Assembly: GCF_019343475.1 (NCBI RefSeq)
Contig: NZ_CP072453.1
Span: 1,054,001-1,118,000, forward strand
Origin: Providencia sp. R33
Lineage (GTDB): Bacteria > Pseudomonadota > Gammaproteobacteria > Enterobacterales > Enterobacteriaceae
Direction of reading: 5' to 3'
Length of the DNA stretch: 64,000 nucleotides
Shown in pieces: positions 16,621 through 24,284 of this stretch (its first letter is position 1; every line of letters starts with the position of its first letter). The translations under genes and the position numbers were made by a program. Below the pieces are notes generated by a model. That model made no database searches and was not told the origin of the DNA. It worked only from the letters and a program-made list of their open reading frames with translations.

Positions 16621-18111
16621 ATGTCAGAACAACATACCAATACTATCACGCAAGACCGACCACAAAAGTTGCGCCGTGAATTAAAAGCGCGTCACCTTGC
16701 GATGATTGCTATCGGTGGCTCTATCGGTACCGGTTTATTTGTGGCATCGGGTGCAACCGTTGCACAAGCAGGCCCCGGAGGGGCACTACTCTCTTATGCC
16801 ATAATCGGCTTAATGGTCTATTTCTTAATGACGAGCTTGGGCGAGTTAGCTGCCTATATGCCAGTTTCAGGCTCATTCGCCACTTATGGCGCGAAATACG
16901 TTGATGAAGGTTTTGGTTTCGCATTAGGTTGGAACTACTGGTACAACTGGGCGGTCACTATTGCGGTTGACTTAGTTGCGGCACAATTAGTGATGACCTA
17001 TTGGTTCCCTGATACTCCAGGTTGGATTTGGAGTGCCATCTTCCTTGCTATCATTTTCTTACTGAACTTCATTTCTGTTAAAGGTTTTGGTGAAGCAGAA
17101 TATTGGTTCTCGCTTATCAAAGTCACCACGGTGATTGTTTTTATCATCGTGGGTGTCCTGATGATTTTTGGCATCATGAATGGTGCGGAAAATGCAGGCT
17201 GGCATAACTGGGAAATTGGTGATGCGCCATTTGCAGGTGGTTTCTCTGCCATGATTGGTGTGGCAATGATTGTTGGGTTCTCCTTCCAAGGTACTGAGTT
17301 AATTGGTATTGCAGCGGGTGAGTCAAAAGACCCTGCTAAAAATATTCCTAAAGCAGTGCGTAAAGTATTCTGGCGTATCCTATTGTTCTATATCTTTGCC
17401 ATCTTAATTATTAGTTTGATCATTCCTTATACTGATCCTAACTTGCTGCGTAACGATGTTAAAGATATCAGCGTGAGTCCATTTACCTTAGTATTTGAAA
17501 ACGCAGGGTTATTATCAGCAGCGGCGGTGATGAATGCGGTTATCTTGACGGCGGTATTGTCTGCAGGTAACTCTGGGATGTATGCATCAACTCGTATGCT
17601 GTACACCTTAGCACGTGAAGGCAAAGCGCCACGCATATTTGCGCGTTTATCGAAAGGCGGCGTACCACGTTATGCATTATTAGCCACGACAGTTGTTGCG
17701 GGTCTGTGCTTCTTAAGTTCTATGTTTGGTAACCAAACGGTCTATCTATGGCTATTGAATACTTCAGGGATGACAGGGTTTATTGCATGGCTAGGCATTG
17801 CCATCAGCCATTACCGCTTCCGTAGAGGGTATATCGCTCAAGGTAAAGACCTCAATGACTTGCCTTACCGTTCTGGTTTCTTCCCAATTGGGCCAATTTT
17901 TGCCTTTATTTTGTGTTTGACTATAACACTGGGCCAGAACTACCAAGCCTTCTTAGAAGATAATATTGATTGGATTGGCGTTACAGCAACGTATATTGGT
18001 CTCCCGCTCTTTTTAGCCATTTGGTTTGGTTATAAAATTGCCAAGAAAACAACCTTTATTCGCTATAAAGATATGAGTTTTCCAAGCTACCGCGAGAATT
18101 TAAATAAATAA
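16621..18111 (+). CDS. lysP: Lysine-specific permease LysP
   Basis: The 496-residue amino acid/polyamine/organocation transporter has about 12 membrane segments. The start RRELKARHLAMIAIGGSIGTGLF, then FATYGAKYVDEGFGFALGWN and FSFQGTELIGIAAGES, match E. coli LysP. It imports lysine in symport with protons and also tethers CadC in E. coli. CAGGGAACAA precedes the ATG. ArgP and Lrp control lysP in E. coli; I did not identify their sites. It follows yeiE on the same strand with an ERIC-like element between. Confidence 0.93.
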   Translation: MSEQHTNTITQDRPQKLRRELKARHLAMIAIGGSIGTGLFVASGATVAQAGPGGALLSYAIIGLMVYFLMTSLGELAAYMPVSGSFATYGAKYVDEGFGFALGWNYWYNWAVTIAVDLVAAQLVMTYWFPDTPGWIWSAIFLAIIFLLNFISVKGFGEAEYWFSLIKVTTVIVFIIVGVLMIFGIMNGAENAGWHNWEIGDAPFAGGFSAMIGVAMIVGFSFQGTELIGIAAGESKDPAKNIPKAVRKVFWRILLFYIFAILIISLIIPYTDPNLLRNDVKDISVSPFTLVFENAGLLSAAAVMNAVILTAVLSAGNSGMYASTRMLYTLAREGKAPRIFARLSKGGVPRYALLATTVVAGLCFLSSMFGNQTVYLWLLNTSGMTGFIAWLGIAISHYRFRRGYIAQGKDLNDLPYRSGFFPIGPIFAFILCLTITLGQNYQAFLEDNIDWIGVTATYIGLPLFLAIWFGYKIAKKTTFIRYKDMSFPSYRENLNK

Positions 18112-18132
18112 TCCATCATTATTTATGTACTG

Positions 18133-18167
18133 AAAAACAGCACCCTTTATAGGGTGCTGTTTTTTTG
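18133..18167 (+). terminator. Terminator of lysP
   Basis: Arms AAACAGCACCCT / AGGGTGCTGTTT around a short TTAT loop are followed by a run of T. It begins about 20 bases past lysP. Confidence 0.9.
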
Positions 18168-18266
18168 TATATAGCGCAATAAACTCACGGTTTGCTCGTT
18201 ACTTCTTTTAAATGTTTTGCTTTTCGAGGCAGCTCACACAATTCTATTCACATAACCCATTATTAA

Positions 18267-18295
18267 ATCAATAATCGTATTGATAAGTATTCTTA
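18267..18295. promoter_or_regulatory. Fur-like operator region of the iron transport operon
   Basis: TGATAAG-t-ATTCTTA at 18281-18295 resembles the 7-1-7 Fur pattern (10 of 14 positions). It overlaps a perfect inverted repeat ATCAATA-atcg-TATTGAT at 18267-18284. Both lie 60-90 bases upstream of the binding-protein gene, a normal operator distance. Confidence 0.45.
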
Positions 18296-18357
18296 TTTGC
18301 TTTATTGTTACCACATTAAAATGTAAGTCAATGAGGTTAATGGTGGAGCTTAATACT

Positions 18358-19494
18358 ATGTCGTCGGTAGCCAAGAAGTCTGTAGCTAGGTCGGTAGTAA
18401 AGGGAATAGGTTTAGCGTTATTAGCGAGTGCCAGTTTGAGCGCTTGGTCAGCAACGGTGACTGACATTGCAGGTCGAACCGTTGAAGTACCGGATAATGT
18501 TAACCGTATTTTACTTGGTGAAGGCCGCTTATTCAGCGCGGTTGCTCTACTCGAAGGTGATAAACCCATTGAGCGCATTGTGGGGTGGCAAGGTGATTTA
18601 CGCAAATTAGACCCACAAACTTATGCGGCTTACAAAGCTAAATTCCCCGCGATTGATAATATCCCATTGATTGGAAACACCAGTGCAGACAGCGTCAGCT
18701 CTGAGAAAGTCCTCACGTTGAACCCTGACATTGCTATCTTTGGTTTATCAGGTCACGGGCCGGGTAAAAACAGCGAACTAGTTAATCAATTGGAAAAAGC
18801 GGGAGTACCCGTTGTATTTGTCGATTTTAGGGATAATCCATTAAAAAATACGCTGCCAAGTATGCGTTTGTTAGGTAAAGCATTAAATCGTGAGCAAGTT
18901 GCAAATAAATATGTAGATTTCTATGAAAGAAATCAAAAGCTTGTTACGAATATCACGTCAAAAATCCCTGAAGACAAAAAGCCAAGTGTCTTTATTGAAT
19001 TACGTGCAGGCGCCTTTGAAGATTGTTGTGGCACCGCAGGTGATGGCAATATGGGGAATTTTATTGATTTAGCGGGTGGCAAAAATATCGCGAAAGGAGT
19101 TTTACCGGGCGCATTGGGCACCATGAATTTAGAAAAAATCATTGCGGCTGACCCGAATATTTACATTGCAACTGGCGCAAAAGCGCCGGGCAGTAAAGAT
19201 GCTGGCGTACAATTAGGTGCGCAAAGCACAGTGAATGACGCCAAAGATAGCCTGAAAAAGATAACAGAACGCAAAGGTATTAGCTCATTATCGGCAATTA
19301 AAGATAAGCAAGATTATGCTATCTGGCACAATTACTATAATTCGCCTTACAACGTCATTGCGACACAAGTTTTCGCCAAGTGGTTCTATCCTGAACAGTT
19401 TTCAGGCCTTGATCCACAAAAAACACTGGAAGAACTGCACAGAGAATTTCTTGCTGTCGAGCCAACTGGTGTATATTGGGTCAGCGAAAAGTAA
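18358..19494 (+). CDS. Periplasmic substrate-binding protein of an iron/siderophore ABC transporter
   Basis: The 378-residue product starts with a Sec signal peptide (about residues 1-30, ending SAWSA) and belongs to the FecB/BtuF-type helical-backbone binding proteins. It begins its mature part with VTDIAGRTVEVPDNVNRI, the common start of this family, and contains NPDIAIFGLSG and VPVVFVDFR. The ATG at 18358 has GGAG nine bases upstream; the frame extends to 18280 but those residues are not signal-like. It is the first gene of an operon with permease and ATPase. The ligand is unknown; a ferric siderophore or haem is likely. Confidence 0.85.
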   Translation: MSSVAKKSVARSVVKGIGLALLASASLSAWSATVTDIAGRTVEVPDNVNRILLGEGRLFSAVALLEGDKPIERIVGWQGDLRKLDPQTYAAYKAKFPAIDNIPLIGNTSADSVSSEKVLTLNPDIAIFGLSGHGPGKNSELVNQLEKAGVPVVFVDFRDNPLKNTLPSMRLLGKALNREQVANKYVDFYERNQKLVTNITSKIPEDKKPSVFIELRAGAFEDCCGTAGDGNMGNFIDLAGGKNIAKGVLPGALGTMNLEKIIAADPNIYIATGAKAPGSKDAGVQLGAQSTVNDAKDSLKKITERKGISSLSAIKDKQDYAIWHNYYNSPYNVIATQVFAKWFYPEQFSGLDPQKTLEELHREFLAVEPTGVYWVSEK

Positions 19495-19513
19495 TGAGAG
19501 TAGGTAAGAATTA

Positions 19514-20608
19514 ATGAGTATTACAAGCGAGCCACTAACAGCGGTGGAACAAACCGCTAAACAGGCTGATGATGGTGTAAAACAACATTACCAAAGTATG
19601 TTGCGCCGTCGTTTTACATGGATTGTGGTAATTATTGCGGCAATTTTATTGTCGCTAGTTATTGATTTTACATTAGGGCCATCGGGTTTATCACTAGAAC
19701 GGTTATGGCAAACCTTGATGACGCCTGAAGCGGTTGATGCAGGAACCCGTGTGATTGTATGGGACATTCGTTTGCCTTACGCCTTGATGGCGGTGGTTAT
19801 CGGAATGTCTCTGGGGTTAGCTGGCGCAGAAATGCAGACCATATTGAATAACCCACTAGCAAGCCCATTTACACTTGGGGTTTCTAATGCGGCGGCATTT
19901 GGTGCTGCACTCGCTATTGTGTCGGGGATTGCAATTCCGGGCGTTCCTGACCAGTGGGTGATTTCTGCGAACGCATTTATTTTTGCCTTATTAGCGGCAT
20001 TAATGTTGGATGCCGTCACCCGTTGGACTCGTGTTGCAACATCGGGCGTGGTTTTATTTGGTATCGCGTTAGTGTTTACCTTTAATGCATTGGTTTCGAT
20101 GATGCAATTCATCGCGACAGAAGACACGTTACAAGGCCTTGTATTCTGGACGATGGGAAGCCTATCAAAAGCAACGTGGGTGAAATTAGGTGTAATGGCA
20201 CTGGTTTTTGCATTGATTTTCCCGATTGCCATGATGAGCTCTTGGAAATTGACGGCATTAAGGCTGGGCGAAGACAGGGCGATTAGTTTTGGTATTGATG
20301 TTCGCCGTTTAAGACTGACCACATTATTACGGATCAGTATCTTATCTGCGTTAGCGGTGGCATTTGTTGGGCCGATAGCGTTTATTGGTTTAGTCGCACC
20401 GCACATTGCTCGCTTAATTTTTGGTGAAGATCACCGCTTTTATTTACCTGCAAGTGCATTAATTGGTGCGTTGATATTATCGATGGCTTCAATTGCCTCG
20501 AAGAACATTATCCCAGGCGTGATTATTCCTGTGGGTATTGTGACCTCATTAGTGGGCGTCCCGTTCTTCTTAAGTATTATTTTGCGTCATCGAGGTAACG
20601 TATCATGA
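19514..20608 (+). CDS. FecCD family iron ABC transporter permease
   Basis: The 364-residue protein has about nine to ten membrane segments after a 35-residue cytoplasmic lead. Family segments include WDIRLPYALMAVVIGMSLGLAGAEMQ, LASPFTLGVSNAAAFGAAL, GPIAFIGLVAPHIARL and SKNIIPGVIIPVGIVTSLVGVPFF. The GLVAPHIAR segment is the coupling helix that contacts the ATPase. It lies 19 bp after the binding-protein gene and overlaps the ATPase gene by 4 bp (ATGA), so all three are one operon. Confidence 0.9.
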   Translation: MSITSEPLTAVEQTAKQADDGVKQHYQSMLRRRFTWIVVIIAAILLSLVIDFTLGPSGLSLERLWQTLMTPEAVDAGTRVIVWDIRLPYALMAVVIGMSLGLAGAEMQTILNNPLASPFTLGVSNAAAFGAALAIVSGIAIPGVPDQWVISANAFIFALLAALMLDAVTRWTRVATSGVVLFGIALVFTFNALVSMMQFIATEDTLQGLVFWTMGSLSKATWVKLGVMALVFALIFPIAMMSSWKLTALRLGEDRAISFGIDVRRLRLTTLLRISILSALAVAFVGPIAFIGLVAPHIARLIFGEDHRFYLPASALIGALILSMASIASKNIIPGVIIPVGIVTSLVGVPFFLSIILRHRGNVS

Positions 20609-21390
20609 GTGGCCTGATTATTAACCAATTTAATGCGGGCTACCCAAAACGCGCAGTGATTGAGAACTTGACAACGGATGTACTGCCAAGGGGAAAAATC
20701 ACTGTATTGCTTGGCCCAAATGGCAGTGGTAAATCGACGTTATTACGTTCGTTAGCGGGGCTGAATAAAGCCACTGGTCAATTATTGTTGGATGGTTTGG
20801 ACTTAACGCAGCAAAATTTTGCCCAGCGTGCTCAGAATGTGGTGTATTTACCCCAAACTTTGCCTGCGGGAGTACATCTGTATGTTTTAGAGTCAGTGAT
20901 TGTTGCACAACGTGCTTCTGGCGGTTTAAGCAATGAAAACAATAAAGACGAAGTGATGCACTTATTGCGCCAATTAGGTATTGAACATCTGGCGTTAAGT
21001 TATTTAGATCAGCTTTCAGGTGGACAGAAACAACTAGTGGGTTTGGCTCAATCATTAATTCGCCAACCCAACTTATTATTATTGGATGAGCCACTGAGCG
21101 CGCTAGATTTAAATTATCAATATCATGTTATGGATTTAGTGGCGAAAGAAACTAAACGCCGAAATATTATTACGGTCGTCGTGGTTCACGATATTAATAT
21201 CGCATTGAAACACGCGGAACATGTATTAATGTTAAAACAAGGCAAGTTAATTGCCCAAGGTGAACCTGCCGAAGTAATTACGCCAGAAAGCCTTGCCGAG
21301 GTCTATGGTGTAAGAGGGCGCATTGAACGTTGCTCCCAAGGTGTACCGCAAGTATTGATTGACGGGCTGGTGGACAAACTCGCGAGTTAA
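20605..21390 (+). CDS. Iron/siderophore ABC transporter ATP-binding protein
   Basis: The 261-residue ATPase has Walker A GPNGSGKST (residues 37-45), the Q-loop region YLPQTL, the signature LSGGQKQL, Walker B LLLLDEPLSALD and the switch histidine in VVHDIN. It belongs to the FecE/BtuD type that powers uptake of iron complexes. It starts inside the permease stop (ATGA). The receptor gene follows after a 285-bp regulated gap. Confidence 0.92.
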   Translation: MSGLIINQFNAGYPKRAVIENLTTDVLPRGKITVLLGPNGSGKSTLLRSLAGLNKATGQLLLDGLDLTQQNFAQRAQNVVYLPQTLPAGVHLYVLESVIVAQRASGGLSNENNKDEVMHLLRQLGIEHLALSYLDQLSGGQKQLVGLAQSLIRQPNLLLLDEPLSALDLNYQYHVMDLVAKETKRRNIITVVVVHDINIALKHAEHVLMLKQGKLIAQGEPAEVITPESLAEVYGVRGRIERCSQGVPQVLIDGLVDKLAS

Positions 21391-21509
21391 TGTGTAATTA
21401 ATAATAAATGTGCTTGTTATCCTGCAAGCACATTTAATAAACCTCAAGGAGAAGAAATAAAATAGGTTATTGAATATTTACTCGCATATATTAATTAATA
21501 AAAATTAAT

Positions 21510-21569
21510 TACCCACAGGAAATTTACTTGTATTAGGGAATGTTTTTTACCATAAATTTCCTATGGGTA
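21510..21569. promoter_or_regulatory. Long inverted repeat upstream of the TonB-dependent receptor
   Basis: TACCCACAGGAAATTTA (21510-21526) is nearly the complement of TAAATTTCCTATGGGTA (21553-21569), differing at one position, with a 26-base loop. It has only an AT-rich, T-poor tail, so it may be a weak terminator of the transport operon or an RNA structure; the role is unclear. Confidence 0.5.
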
Positions 21570-21589
21570 TTTATTATCCAAATAATAAA

Positions 21590-21608
21590 AATAATCATAA
21601 TTATTAGG
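21590..21608. promoter_or_regulatory. Fur-like box of the receptor gene
   Basis: The hexamers AATAAT-CATAAT-t-ATTAGG match 14 of 19 bases of the consensus Fur box. It lies about 70 bases upstream of the receptor ATG, fitting iron repression of the receptor. Confidence 0.5.
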
Positions 21609-21675
21609 TTCAAAGAAACCAATGTTGAGCATATCAATTCATATATAAAACAGAATATCTCTTGGAGAGTTGGGA

Positions 21676-23673
21676 ATGGTTGTTTTTAATAAAAGAAAAG
21701 TGGCGATTAGCATTATTGCCGCCATCGCTGCGTCGCCTGCATTTGCTGATGATAGTAAAGATAAAATCTATGTGACAACAGCGTCAGGTTATCAACAAAA
21801 AATTGAAGATGCACCAGCATCTATTTCTGTTGTGACGCGCGAACAACTTGAAACGAAAGCTTACCGTGATGTGACCGATGCGCTAAAAGATGTACCGGGT
21901 GTTTTAGTGACAGGTGGCGGAAGCAGCTCAGATATTAGTATTCGTGGTATGGATGCAAAATACACAATGATCCTGATCGACGGTAAACGTGTTGATACCC
22001 GTAGTACGCGTCCAAATAGTGATAATTCTGGCGTAGAGCAAGGCTGGTTACCGCCATTGCCAGCGATTGAACGTATTGAAGTGGTACGAGGACCAATGTC
22101 ATCACTTTATGGTTCAGATGCGATCGGCGGTGTTATCAATATTATCACCCGTCGTGTACAACAAGAATGGACGACCAGTTTACGTGCAGATACCACAATT
22201 ACAGAACGTAAAAATTCAGGTAATACAGGGCAAGGCAGTTTCTATACATCGGGACCACTAGTTGATGGTTTATTAGGTGCTAAATTCCAAGGTCAATATT
22301 CCCATCGTGGCGAAGATAAAAATGAAGGTGGATTTAATCGCCAAATTATGACGAGTGGCGGCGGTACACTATCACTGACACCAGATGATAAAAATACCTT
22401 TGATTTAGACTTTAAAAAAGATAACCAGCACCGTGACTCTCGATTTGGTTATTCAAGACCAAGTACATCCAAGGAGGCGAACCTTGAAAAATTTGAAAAC
22501 ACCCATGCAGCCTTAACCCATTACGGTGTCTATGATGGCATCTCTACTGATACTTATATTCAGCATGACGAATCTAAGAATATTGGTCGTAAGATGAAAG
22601 CGCAAGATACGACTATCCGTAATCAAAGCGTCTTTCTATTAGGTGACCATAGTTTAAGTATAGGTGGCCAGTATCGTAAAGAAAAATTAGAAGGTAGTGA
22701 TAATAAACTGGCTGCAACTCACGGTGCATCAAATGAACGTGATAGATACAGTTGGGCTTTATTTGCTGAAGATGAGTGGTTAATGACCAATGACTTTGCG
22801 TTAACAGGCGGTCTTCGTATGGATAAGGACGAAAACTACGGTACGCATTGGACACCACGTGTTTATGGTGTATGGCATGCAGATGAGCAATGGACAATTA
22901 AAGGTGGTGTTTCTACGGGGTATAAAGCACCTGATTTACGCCAATCTTCAGCAAATTGGGGGCAGGCAACAGGTGGAAATGCAGGAAATGCAGTTATCTA
23001 TGGTAACCCTGATTTGAAGCCAGAAAAAAGTATCACAGAAGAGATTGGGGTAATTTGGAATAACCAAGACAATATTACTGCGGGTATTACTATCTATAAT
23101 ACGGACTTTAAAGATAAAATTACTGAAGTTAGACGTTGTGAAAAAGACAACCCAAATTTAAGAGAATGTAGTGTTGATCTTGATGGTCCAGGTGATAACG
23201 GTAAAGATCCATACAGATTTATTAGCGACAGAAAAAATGTGGATAAAGCCAGAATGCGTGGTGTTGAGTTAACATTTAATTGGGGTATTTTAGATAACTT
23301 AGATTTTGCAGCGAACTATACTTACACAGATACGGAACAAAAAAGTGGTGTAAATAAAGGCAAGCCATTAAATAAACAGCCTAAACATATGGCGAATACT
23401 ACCTTGACTTGGGAAACAACTGAAGACTTGCAAACTTGGTCGCGCATGAACTTCCGTGGTAAAACCTCAGACTATCAAGGTCGTGGTGAAAAAATGAATA
23501 ATGGTACGCCATCATATGCATTGTTTGATTTAGGGGCGAGCTACAAATTAAACAAAAATGCGAATTTAGTTGGTGGTGTTTATAACGTATTAGATCGTCG
23601 TATTGATTCTGAGGGTTATGGCGCAGAGCTTGAAGGCCGCCGTTATAATATCGGCATCAACTATAATTTCTAA
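21676..23673 (+). CDS. TonB-dependent siderophore receptor (IrgA/FepA/CirA type)
   Basis: The 665-residue outer-membrane protein has a signal peptide ending SPAFA, a TonB-box-like stretch DKIYVTTAS, a plug domain (about residues 40-155) with DAPASISVV and IERIEVVRGPMSSLYGSDAIGG, and a C-terminal beta-barrel ending in Phe. The plug segment TGGGSSSDISIRGMDAKYT and EQGWLPPLPAIE resemble the IrgA/FepA group, known for catecholate siderophores. The ATG at 21676 has GGAGAG eight bases upstream. In E. coli cirA is the neighbour of lysP, so this may be its positional counterpart. The ligand is not known. Confidence 0.88.
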   Translation: MVVFNKRKVAISIIAAIAASPAFADDSKDKIYVTTASGYQQKIEDAPASISVVTREQLETKAYRDVTDALKDVPGVLVTGGGSSSDISIRGMDAKYTMILIDGKRVDTRSTRPNSDNSGVEQGWLPPLPAIERIEVVRGPMSSLYGSDAIGGVINIITRRVQQEWTTSLRADTTITERKNSGNTGQGSFYTSGPLVDGLLGAKFQGQYSHRGEDKNEGGFNRQIMTSGGGTLSLTPDDKNTFDLDFKKDNQHRDSRFGYSRPSTSKEANLEKFENTHAALTHYGVYDGISTDTYIQHDESKNIGRKMKAQDTTIRNQSVFLLGDHSLSIGGQYRKEKLEGSDNKLAATHGASNERDRYSWALFAEDEWLMTNDFALTGGLRMDKDENYGTHWTPRVYGVWHADEQWTIKGGVSTGYKAPDLRQSSANWGQATGGNAGNAVIYGNPDLKPEKSITEEIGVIWNNQDNITAGITIYNTDFKDKITEVRRCEKDNPNLRECSVDLDGPGDNGKDPYRFISDRKNVDKARMRGVELTFNWGILDNLDFAANYTYTDTEQKSGVNKGKPLNKQPKHMANTTLTWETTEDLQTWSRMNFRGKTSDYQGRGEKMNNGTPSYALFDLGASYKLNKNANLVGGVYNVLDRRIDSEGYGAELEGRRYNIGINYNF

Positions 23674-23698
23674 TACAACTATTTACTGTTGTTAATCA

Positions 23699-23730
23699 AA
23701 ACCCTTTGGTTTATGCCAAAGGGTTTTTTT
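23699..23730 (+). terminator. Terminator of the receptor gene
   Basis: Arms AACCCTTTGG / CCAAAGGGTT with a 6-base loop are followed by seven T, about 25 bases past the stop. Confidence 0.92.
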
Positions 23731-24273
23731 ATCTCTCGCCAAATACAGCCGTTAAAATAAATAAAAAGTGGTTTTTTGGGTGAGAAAATGACGGGAAAAA
23801 TACAGTTATTAGTTACCTCGCCAAAATAGGCCAAACCATCAAAATTTCTCATCGGAAATAGGGTGGTTTGTTAACAATTTAACTTGCTATTTAAGGTTAT
23901 GGCGTGCAAAATGCGCGAACTAAAAAATAACTGATGCTCAATAAACTTAAGCATCGGTTTTTTTGTTTTTAGGAACGTTCATTCTAGCGGGGCCGGACAT
24001 AGAGCCGGAGAGATAATTTTAATATTTACGTGTAGCAAACATTTTACGCTACCGATTTGAGGAATGCTTTTATGGCTTACTTTTTCGCTATCGCAGCAGG
24101 GCCAAGCGGCCGTCGTTGCCGCATCGATGACTACGGAGCTCTGCGCAGCTTCGCACACACTCTTCTGACCTCCTCCACGTTTTTTTCTGCCTATAGGCAG
24201 ATGCAAAGTCTTCCCAGTAACTGTCGATTGAGCCGAAGTAGCTCACAATCGAAAGTTATGGGAGGGCTTAGAC
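23731..24273 (+). promoter_or_regulatory. Long structured leader of the plaP-type importer gene
   Basis: This 543-bp region holds, in order: a nested stem-loop (CAAACCA ... TGGTTTG with inner ATTTC/GAAAT, 23832-23870); a terminator-like hairpin with T-run (23929-23965); a GC-rich stretch unlike its surroundings with its own ORF (24072-24284); a perfect 14-bp palindrome CTGCCTATAGGCAG (24187-24200); and a long hairpin 24219-24257 (AACT..CGATTG..AGC paired with GCT..CAATCG..AGTT) ending three bases before the importer's Shine-Dalgarno GGGAGGG. The layout suggests attenuation or translational control. No named riboswitch class was recognised. Confidence 0.6.
23929..23965 (+). terminator. Terminator-like hairpin inside the plaP leader
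   Basis: Arms AACTGATGCT / AGCATCGGTT pair with one T-G wobble and are followed by seven T. It lies 300 bases before the importer start and over 250 past the receptor stop, so it may be an attenuator or end a small RNA. Confidence 0.65.
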
Positions 24274-24284
24274 ATGCCAAATAA
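24072..24284 (+). CDS. Upstream ORF overlapping the importer start
   Basis: The 70-codon frame has a good Shine-Dalgarno (GAGGA eight bases before ATG 24072) and ends in TAA at 24282-24284, eleven bases inside the importer gene, whose ATG is at 24274 in another frame. The product begins MAYFFAIAAGPSGRRCRIDD and is rich in Ser and Arg. I recognise no family. Translation through the region would open the hairpins at 24187-24257 that precede the importer's Shine-Dalgarno, so coupling or peptide-dependent stalling are possible. It could instead be non-coding structured RNA; an alternative 34-codon frame starts at 24064. Confidence 0.42.
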   Translation: MAYFFAIAAGPSGRRCRIDDYGALRSFAHTLLTSSTFFSAYRQMQSLPSNCRLSRSSSQSKVMGGLRHAK

